From the NCBI RefSeq assembly GCF_018141185.1, contig NZ_CP058560.1:868001-932000 (forward strand): a stretch of DNA of 64,000 bases, given 5' to 3'. This DNA comes from Methanobacterium alkalithermotolerans (GTDB lineage Archaea > Methanobacteriota > Methanobacteria > Methanobacteriales > Methanobacteriaceae). The notes under the pieces are model-generated. The model ran no database searches. It had not been told where the DNA came from and saw nothing but the letters and a program-made list of their open reading frames with translations. The position numbers were made by a program, and so were the translations under genes. Shown here one piece after another: positions 58,851-64,000 of this stretch (positions are counted from its first letter, which is position 1; each line of letters starts with the position of its first letter).

Positions 58851-58866
58851 TTTAGGTGTGCCTAAT
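58851..58866. promoter_or_regulatory. Palindromic operator 3 (TTTAGGTGTGCCTAAT)
   Basis: Two bases differ from operators 1 and 2, and it again lies exactly 55 bases on. It ends three bases before the last base of nfo, so the array begins right at the end of that gene. Confidence 0.55.
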
Positions 58867-58868
58867 TT

Positions 58869-59702
58869 TTATTTCATATTATCAAAACAATTTTTAAGTC
58901 GCAGTGCATCCTGATCAATTAAAGGAGTCTCACAGATGATGGTTGAATTCCAACCACTCTCTTTTAAAACTTCAAGTAATGGCTTTACCGGAGGTCCATA
59001 TTCTTTTTCAGAGAGAATATGGTGTTTTTTTTCACCTGAATCGCCAAATTCAATGCGGGTAAAATGGCAGTGCAGATGATCTATATCCAGTTCATTGTCC
59101 AGTATATCTAAAATTTGATGATAGTCCTCTCTAGATTTAATTTTCCCACCACTCCGGGCATATAAATGTGCAAAATCAATAGTAGGCTGGAATTTATCCA
59201 GGGACTGACAAATATCAATAATTTCTTCTAAGGTACCTAACTGAGATTTTTTTCCAGTGGTTTCCGGGGCAAAAGTGAAATTTTTTATTCCTTCTGCATC
59301 CAGTTTTTCAAGTACTGTTTCTAAAGATTCCTTACATTTTTTAAGGGCTTCTTCAGGAGTATATTTGGTATAAAATCCTGGATGGAAAACAATACGATAA
59401 GCTCCCATCCATTCTGCTGCCCGGGCAGACTGGACTAGTCTTTCAATGGACCTTTCGATTACTGCTGGATCAGCTGAGGAGAGATTAACATAATAGGGAG
59501 CATGCATGGAAAGCAGCACCCCGTTTTTTATAGAATTTTTTTTAAGTTCCTGTGCCGGATTTTGAGAAATACGCACCCCATAAGTGGCCTGGTATTCATA
59601 AGCATCCAATCCTTTATCAGCTAAAAAATCACATACCTGAGGAGTCTTGCCTTTATATCCAAGGGGGTTTCCTGCTGGCCCAAATTTAACTTTTTTAGTC
59701 AT
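58869..59702 (-). CDS. nfo: Endonuclease IV (AP endonuclease, TIM barrel)
   Basis: Cuts DNA at abasic sites in base-excision repair. The metal ligands of the family are seen in order: LSMHAPYYVNLS, IVFHPGFY, APETTG, TIDFAHLYA, LHCHFTRIEFGD and IICETP. The protein is about 277 residues from the ATG at 59702; two ATG codons four codons upstream are also possible and no clear ribosome binding site decides. FGPAGNPLGYKGK is the typical archaeal start. Confidence 0.93.
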   Translation of the reverse strand: MTKKVKFGPAGNPLGYKGKTPQVCDFLADKGLDAYEYQATYGVRISQNPAQELKKNSIKNGVLLSMHAPYYVNLSSADPAVIERSIERLVQSARAAEWMGAYRIVFHPGFYTKYTPEEALKKCKESLETVLEKLDAEGIKNFTFAPETTGKKSQLGTLEEIIDICQSLDKFQPTIDFAHLYARSGGKIKSREDYHQILDILDNELDIDHLHCHFTRIEFGDSGEKKHHILSEKEYGPPVKPLLEVLKESGWNSTIICETPLIDQDALRLKNCFDNMK

Positions 59703-59835
59703 TTTAATCATCATTCATATTACGAAATAATTTTCATTTTTTAGAATATCTTAGCAGCAAACTTAGATAAAACTATTATTCATTATATACTATTATATTT
59801 TATAAAAAAGGAATTAATAAAAAAAGAGATAGTTT

Positions 59836-61074
59836 ATGGAAATATATGATTTAGCCATAGTAGGAGCCGGGCCAGCCGGTTGCATGGCCGCCATAAAAGC
59901 TTCACAACTAGATAAGAAGGTAGTTTTGCTGGATAAGAATAATTTAATAGGTCGAAAGCTTCTTTTAACAGGCAATACAAGGTGTAACTTCACTAATACC
60001 GCCAGTCTGAAAGTTTTCCTGGAAAAATTCGGAACAAATGGTGCATTTTACCGGGATGCCTTCAATAAATTTTCTAATTGGGATCTGATAGAATTTTTCA
60101 AAGAACAAGGGCTGGATTATAAAGTGGAAGATTCAGGACGAGTATTCCCCATTACTGAAAAGTCTAAATCAGTTGTAGATATTTTAAAAAAAGTTTTAAA
60201 GGAATATCACGTGGAAATAATATATGAATATGATTTAAAAAATCTTAATAAAAAATCTGAAATTTTCCAGTTATCTTCCACGAAAAGTAAAGTAATTAAC
60301 GCCCATAAAGTAATTATGGCAACAGGTGGATCAACTTATAATGTAACTGGATCAACTGGAGATGGTTTTAAGTTTGCAAAATCATTAGGACATCAAATAA
60401 CTGAATTAAAGCCAGGTGGAGTTCCACTCATAGTTCAGGAAGAATGGATTTTCAAATTAAAGGGTGTTACCCTGGAAAATGTGGGGATGAGTATAGAATA
60501 CCCGGGCAAAACTAAAGATTTGCCTCGTGGAAACCTTCTTTTGACACATTTTGGTATTTCCGGGCCAGTTATTCTTGATATGAGCCATGAAATTGTGGAA
60601 ATTATGGACAAATATGGAGATTTAAAGCTCAAAATTGATTTTAAACCAGATATGAATCAAAAATCACTAGAATCCTATTTAATGAAAGATTTCCAGAAAT
60701 ACCGTAAAAAAAGTTTAAAAAATTATTTAAATTATCATCTACCCCAAAGCACTATTTTACCATTTCTAGCAACCATAAACCTTGATTCTCAAAAAAAGTT
60801 GAATCAAATAACTAAAAAAGAAAGATTGGATTTAGTTAAGATTTTAAAAGGTCTTCCTTTGACCATAGTTGGTCATCTTCCTTTGGATAAAGCACTGGTT
60901 ACCTGTGGTGGGGTTTCAAAAAAGCAAATAGATCCCCGCACCATGGAATCAAAATTGGTTAAGGGCTTGTACTTTGCCGGGGAAATAATTTCCGGTTGTG
61001 GGCGTCGGGGAGGATACAACCTTCAACAGGCCTTTTCCACAGGTTATGTGGCGGGAGAGAACGCCTCAAAATAA
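59836..61074 (+). CDS. HI0933-type NAD(P)/FAD-dependent oxidoreductase
   Basis: A 412-residue flavoprotein. The FAD site is DLAIVGAGPAGCMAAIKASQLDKKVVLLDKN, then LLLTGNTRCNFTN, and near the end GLYFAGEIISGCGRRGGYNLQQAFSTGYVAG, which fits the HI0933/YhiN family. VIMATGGSTYNVTGSTGDGFKFA is the middle signature. The substrate is not known. It runs divergently from nfo. Confidence 0.9.
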   Translation: MEIYDLAIVGAGPAGCMAAIKASQLDKKVVLLDKNNLIGRKLLLTGNTRCNFTNTASLKVFLEKFGTNGAFYRDAFNKFSNWDLIEFFKEQGLDYKVEDSGRVFPITEKSKSVVDILKKVLKEYHVEIIYEYDLKNLNKKSEIFQLSSTKSKVINAHKVIMATGGSTYNVTGSTGDGFKFAKSLGHQITELKPGGVPLIVQEEWIFKLKGVTLENVGMSIEYPGKTKDLPRGNLLLTHFGISGPVILDMSHEIVEIMDKYGDLKLKIDFKPDMNQKSLESYLMKDFQKYRKKSLKNYLNYHLPQSTILPFLATINLDSQKKLNQITKKERLDLVKILKGLPLTIVGHLPLDKALVTCGGVSKKQIDPRTMESKLVKGLYFAGEIISGCGRRGGYNLQQAFSTGYVAGENASK

Positions 61075-61163
61075 ATTTAAATCCATTAAAAAATAGTTAT
61101 AAGATATTATCCCTGTTTTAAATGGATTTTATCCTTGATTTATAATTTCCAGGCAAATTAAAA

Positions 61164-61515
61164 TCATGGCTTTGAATCTAAAGAAATAGCCTGTTTAATA
61201 AAATCTTCCAGATGAATATTTATATCATCTTCATTCCTGATTTTATAGTGCCTGATTTTTTTACCGGTCCCCTCAATAAGATTATCAGGGTCTTTTAAAA
61301 GTGTTCCCTGCCAGAATTCCAGGTTTATATGATTTTTATGTATTACAATACCAAATAAAGGTCTTTTTTTGCGGTAGGTGAGATTGTTCCATTTAATTTC
61401 TTCGTCCAGATCAGAATCAATATCAAATATTTTTTTTTCTGATTTTAAGAGCAATCTTTTTCTGGGGAAGATCATATGATGTTAAATATTCCTGCACATC
61501 TACTCTTAAAGGCAA
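61164..61515 (-). pseudogene. DUF1801 family protein with a frameshift in an A-run
   Basis: The visible open frame (61164-61475) contains DEEIKWNNLTYRKKRPLFGIV and LLKDPDNLIEGTGKKIRHYKIR, typical of DUF1801. Its first 17 residues do not fit. In another frame, AAGGTGA and a TTG at 61515 start MPLRVDVQEYLTSYDLPQKKIALKIRKK, a good N-terminus for the family. The two frames meet at a run of nine A (minus strand, 61430-61438); eight A would join them into one protein of about 117 residues. It is a pseudogene, a slippage-dependent gene or an assembly error. Confidence 0.7.
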
Positions 61516-61559
61516 TTTCTTCACCTTAAGTAACCCGGATTAAAAAAATGGGAATTAAA

Positions 61560-62573
61560 TTATAAAATTCCCATGGCTTTATTGGTTTTTTGGATAGATT
61601 TTTCTGCATTGTCTTCTATTTCCAGCATGGCCCTTATGGCATCCACATTTTCAGGTACCACATCAGACTCCTGGTGAACAGCCTGCATATAATATAGTTC
61701 TCCATCCACAATATTCAGGGACTCCTGCCAAACGGGTATTTCAAATAAGTCATTTCGAGATCGTCCTAATTCTTTAGCATATTCCATTATCTCTGCGGTG
61801 GATCCTAGACCTTCTTTGGCTTTTACCAGCATTACCCTGGAAGTCTTATCCAGAGTTTCTACAATATCGTCCACTTCAACTTGATTTTCCAGTTCCACCA
61901 TTAAGTTATGCTGGTGCATGAGGGTGGTGGGTACCAGAAGGGCCACCGTATTGATATTAACATCATACATAACTGTTTTAAGATCCGGTCCATGGTGGGA
62001 GGGCACAGTAGGAGGGTTAGGAACCACTGCATTGATGGGGCCCTTATTTACCTGTGAAGGATCGCCTCCTCTTCTTACCATTACGGCTCTCACCTTTTTA
62101 ATTCCACATAAATCATGAATGGGTTTTAATGTCCTGCAAAGACCAGTAGTATTGCAGGATACCACCCTCACATGATCTTTCCCCCAGGAATCATCGTAAT
62201 TAGCAAAGGAATTAAAGGATAAACCTACATTGTCGTGCTTTTCTCCGCCCTGAAATATGGCCTTAATTCCTATTTCTTTGTATTTTAGTAAATTTTGGGC
62301 TCCAATACCCTCAGGAGTGCAATCCACTACAATGTCTGCATCATGCAGCATTTCATCCACAGTACCACTAATTTCTATCCCTGCTTCCTGGAATAATTTT
62401 TCCCTCTCAGGTATACTGATGTACAACTCATAGCCCTTTTCTACCGCCATACGAGCTTCAAAGTCAGGTTTTGTTTTACTAACCCCGATTATTTTAAGGT
62501 CATTCTGGGCAGAAACTGCATCTGCCACCCTCTTTCCAATAGTTCCGTAACCATTTATTGCAACCTTTTTCAT
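61560..62573 (-). CDS. gap: Type II glyceraldehyde-3-phosphate dehydrogenase
   Basis: The archaeal phosphorylating enzyme, 337 residues, used in gluconeogenesis. The Rossmann start is KKVAINGYGTIGKRVADAV, and the catalytic Cys140 lies in VRVVSCNTTGLCRTL. RRGGDPSQVNKGPINAVVP is family specific. TGGGAGG before the ATG at 62573 sets the start. It works with pgk and tpiA at 25579-27573 in the same pathway. Confidence 0.97.
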   Translation of the reverse strand: MKKVAINGYGTIGKRVADAVSAQNDLKIIGVSKTKPDFEARMAVEKGYELYISIPEREKLFQEAGIEISGTVDEMLHDADIVVDCTPEGIGAQNLLKYKEIGIKAIFQGGEKHDNVGLSFNSFANYDDSWGKDHVRVVSCNTTGLCRTLKPIHDLCGIKKVRAVMVRRGGDPSQVNKGPINAVVPNPPTVPSHHGPDLKTVMYDVNINTVALLVPTTLMHQHNLMVELENQVEVDDIVETLDKTSRVMLVKAKEGLGSTAEIMEYAKELGRSRNDLFEIPVWQESLNIVDGELYYMQAVHQESDVVPENVDAIRAMLEIEDNAEKSIQKTNKAMGIL

Positions 62574-62882
62574 AAAAATACCTCCCAAATTCAGGCTAAG
62601 ATTTCAGGTCCCATAATACATTTGAGTAGATTAATTGATTTTGAGAAAAACAATTTATATCATGGAATTTTTTCACCATAAGGATATGGATTCTATTAAT
62701 CAAATTTATAAGATTATTTTATTGGATAGTGAATATAAATCTTATCCAAATTGGTTAAATTACAAAATAATTATAAAAATTTAGTTCTAGACTATAGCTA
62801 TTCTTCCAACTATAACACAATAATAAATACCTCTTTTTATAAATAATATATAAATTATTAAATTTAAAAAGTAGGTGTTTAA
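62574..62882. other. Divergent promoter region of gap and the PsbP-like gene
   Basis: This AT-rich gap of 309 bases has no coding frame I trust. A minus-strand TATA-like GATATAAAT lies at about 62653-62661 for gap. A plus-strand TTTTTATA lies at 62834-62841 for the gene at 62883. No repeat is seen. Confidence 0.45.
62834..62841 (+). promoter_or_regulatory. TATA box of the PsbP-like gene
   Basis: The sequence TTTTTATA followed by AATAATATATAA stands about 45 bases before the ATG at 62883. A transcript start near 62866 would leave a short leader with the ribosome binding site TAGGTG. Confidence 0.45.
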
Positions 62883-63398
62883 ATGGAGAGAAACGATTAC
62901 GGTTTAATAATTTTAATTGTGGCCATAGTAGCCCTTGCCGGGGGCCTGATTTATTTCATGACCACTGCCACCACTAACTTTGAAGAAGGAAAATTAAACT
63001 TCCAGATGCAGGGAGGCTGGGCTCAAAGCCAGGTCATAGGGGATTTCAATAACACGGTGTATTCTCAGGTAACATTTACCCGACAAATTAGGGATCAGTC
63101 TGGAGAGGATCAGCAGGCATTTATAAATGTGGAAGTTAGAAAAACTGCAGGGACCGTTAATAATACCCTTTTCCAGGAAACACTACTCAATCAATCAGGA
63201 TCTTCTATAAGTAATGTTGAGATAAATGAATATAACTTCAGGCAGTATCAAATAGTCAGTAGCCAGGTGGCCCATGAAATATCAACCATGGAAATCAATA
63301 ATTTCATGATTATGGTGGAATATATTTGCCCCCCATCTATTCAAAATGAAACTGAAGAAGCATATAATTCAATTTTAAGAAGTTTAGAGATCAAGTAA
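62883..63398 (+). CDS. Membrane-anchored PsbP-like protein
   Basis: A 171-residue protein with one N-terminal helix (DYGLIILIVAIVALAGGLIYFM) and an extracytoplasmic domain of about 140 residues. The strand pattern, VTFTRQIRDQSGEDQQAFINVEVRK and the end YNSILRSLEIK resemble PsbP-like domains common in Methanobacteriales; the match is from memory of the pattern, not proven. Function is unknown. TAGGTG before the ATG supports the start. Confidence 0.68.
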   Translation: MERNDYGLIILIVAIVALAGGLIYFMTTATTNFEEGKLNFQMQGGWAQSQVIGDFNNTVYSQVTFTRQIRDQSGEDQQAFINVEVRKTAGTVNNTLFQETLLNQSGSSISNVEINEYNFRQYQIVSSQVAHEISTMEINNFMIMVEYICPPSIQNETEEAYNSILRSLEIK

Positions 63399-63428
63399 CC
63401 AGTTATTGTTATTTAAAGGGTGATTTAT

Positions 63429-63887
63429 TTGGATATAGATGATAAAATTGTTCCAGAAGAAAAATTAGCACTAATTACCAAGATAGGGCCTCCAGAAATG
63501 ATAGGTGTATTGATTGAAGATATAGCATACTGGGCAGGAGCCAATAAAGTTAAAATAACCGGCCCTCCATTTGCTATTTATTACTCAAACCCACAGAGTG
63601 TTCCTCCAGAGGAATTTAAATATGATGTGGGTTTTCCTATAGAAGGAGAAGTTAGTGGAACTGACAAAATAATGATTGTAACCATACCTGAGCACCGGGT
63701 TGTTTATGCTATGCACAAAGGTCCTTATTCTACTTTAAGTCAGGTTTATGATAGTATGGTGGAATTTGTGCTGGCCAATAATTATGATGTTATTGGTTCT
63801 CCCAAGGAAATATACATAAATAACCCTGAAGAAGTACCGGCCAGTGAATTATTAACAGAAATTCAATTTCCAGTTATAAAGATGTGA
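63429..63887 (+). CDS. GyrI-like / AraC effector-binding domain protein
   Basis: A protein of about 152 residues with the GyrI-like small-molecule-binding fold: two halves each with a strand-helix-strand unit, GPPFAIYYSNPQSVPPEEFKYDVGFPIEGEV and VIGSPKEIYINNPEEVPASELLTEIQFPV. HRVVYAMHKGPYSTLSQVYDSM is the family signature. It has no DNA-binding part. A GTG at 63420 belongs to the ribosome binding site GGGTGAT, so I prefer the TTG at 63429; both remain possible. Confidence 0.82.
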   Translation: MDIDDKIVPEEKLALITKIGPPEMIGVLIEDIAYWAGANKVKITGPPFAIYYSNPQSVPPEEFKYDVGFPIEGEVSGTDKIMIVTIPEHRVVYAMHKGPYSTLSQVYDSMVEFVLANNYDVIGSPKEIYINNPEEVPASELLTEIQFPVIKM

Positions 63888-63949
63888 GGGATTCCTCCAC
63901 TTTTTTATCTTTTTTAGCATGTTTTTTACAAAAAATAGATTATCAGGAA

Positions 63950-64000
63950 TTAATTTATTCCTGCAATCTCATGGAAAGCATTAACCAGATAGTCCACCTG
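63950..64000 (-). CDS. C-terminal end of an unidentified gene (cut by right edge)
   Basis: On the minus strand the last 51 bases read as an open frame that ends in TAA at 63950 and gives QVDYLVNAFHEIAGIN. The helix-like ending is of the kind seen in several enzyme families such as aminotransferases, but 16 residues are too few to name it. Confidence 0.4.
   Translation of the reverse strand, partial: QVDYLVNAFHEIAGIN

Larger units (their letters stand above)
58016..58868. other. Non-coding region with structured repeats and palindromic operators
   Basis: This 853-base gap separates the AAA ATPase gene from nfo. It holds three copies of a structured element (58172-58656), an 8-bp inverted repeat and a small hairpin between copies 1 and 2, a CCCTGG/CCAGGG inverted repeat at 58669-58711 and three palindromes at a 55-bp spacing. 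Small open frames that cross the repeats are not conserved in copy 3, so I treat the whole stretch as non-coding. Confidence 0.7.

Overview
The window is chromosomal DNA of a hydrogenotrophic methanogen of the Methanobacteriales, most likely the genus Methanobacterium. The evidence is: methyl-coenzyme M reductase activation component A2 (AtwA) beside a methanogenesis marker 9-type protein; F420 enzymes CofD and CofE; a GTP cyclohydrolase III; the methanopterin aldolase MptD; archaeal IMP cyclohydrolase PurO; an RNA polymerase with its B subunit split into B'' and B'; archaetidylserine synthesis genes; and a secreted pseudomurein-binding protein. The DNA is AT-rich. Ribosome binding sites follow GGAGG or AGGTGAT, so a GTG inside the AGGTGAT motif often makes a start look a few codons too early (fusA, asd, purO).

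Layout. 1-10876 is an accessory-looking stretch, mostly on the minus strand: a catalase-peroxidase cut by the left edge, an AI-2E-type transporter, a secreted alpha/beta hydrolase, a flavodoxin, a 5'-truncated CPBP protease, a carotenoid-type membrane protein, a methyltransferase, a receiver domain without its phospho-acceptor, two acetyltransferases, a tautomerase and an M23 peptidase. 10948-25382 is the classical transcription/translation block on the minus strand, rpoH-rpoB2-rpoB1-rpoA1-rpoA2-rpl30e-nusA-rpsL-rpsG-fusA-tuf-rpsJ-tRNA-Ser, with five more tRNA genes (Lys, Asp, Tyr, Pro, Thr) upstream of rpoH. 25579-37683 holds tpiA-pgk, a pseudomurein-binding transglutaminase-like protein, wyosine enzyme Taw1, two exported or membrane proteins, and korDABC-sucC of the incomplete reductive TCA pathway.

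37940-43106 is an envelope-related block: a sortase, a secreted C-terminally anchored protein, a DUF515 protein, archaetidylserine synthase and decarboxylase, plus mptD. 43690-50964 runs on the plus strand: an MreB-like actin with an uncharacterised partner, RNase HII, a TolQ/ExbD-type proton-channel pair, purO, cofE, cofD and GTP cyclohydrolase III. 51025-56123 continues with a dihydrouridine synthase-like protein, atwA, the marker protein and the first genes of tetrapyrrole synthesis (precorrin-2 dehydrogenase, hemA). 56141-63887 contains a DUF4013 protein, an AAA ATPase, a striking non-coding region, endonuclease IV, a flavoprotein, a frameshifted DUF1801 gene, GAPDH and two small proteins.

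The most unusual part is 58172-58866. Three copies of a structured element (two identical over 132 bp, one shorter and diverged) lie about 197 bp apart, next to three palindromes TTTAGGYRTGCCTAAW placed exactly 55 bp apart, two of them directly beside TATA boxes. I read this as a possible metal-regulated promoter array feeding a small-RNA multigene cluster. That is inference from layout and hairpin conservation only.
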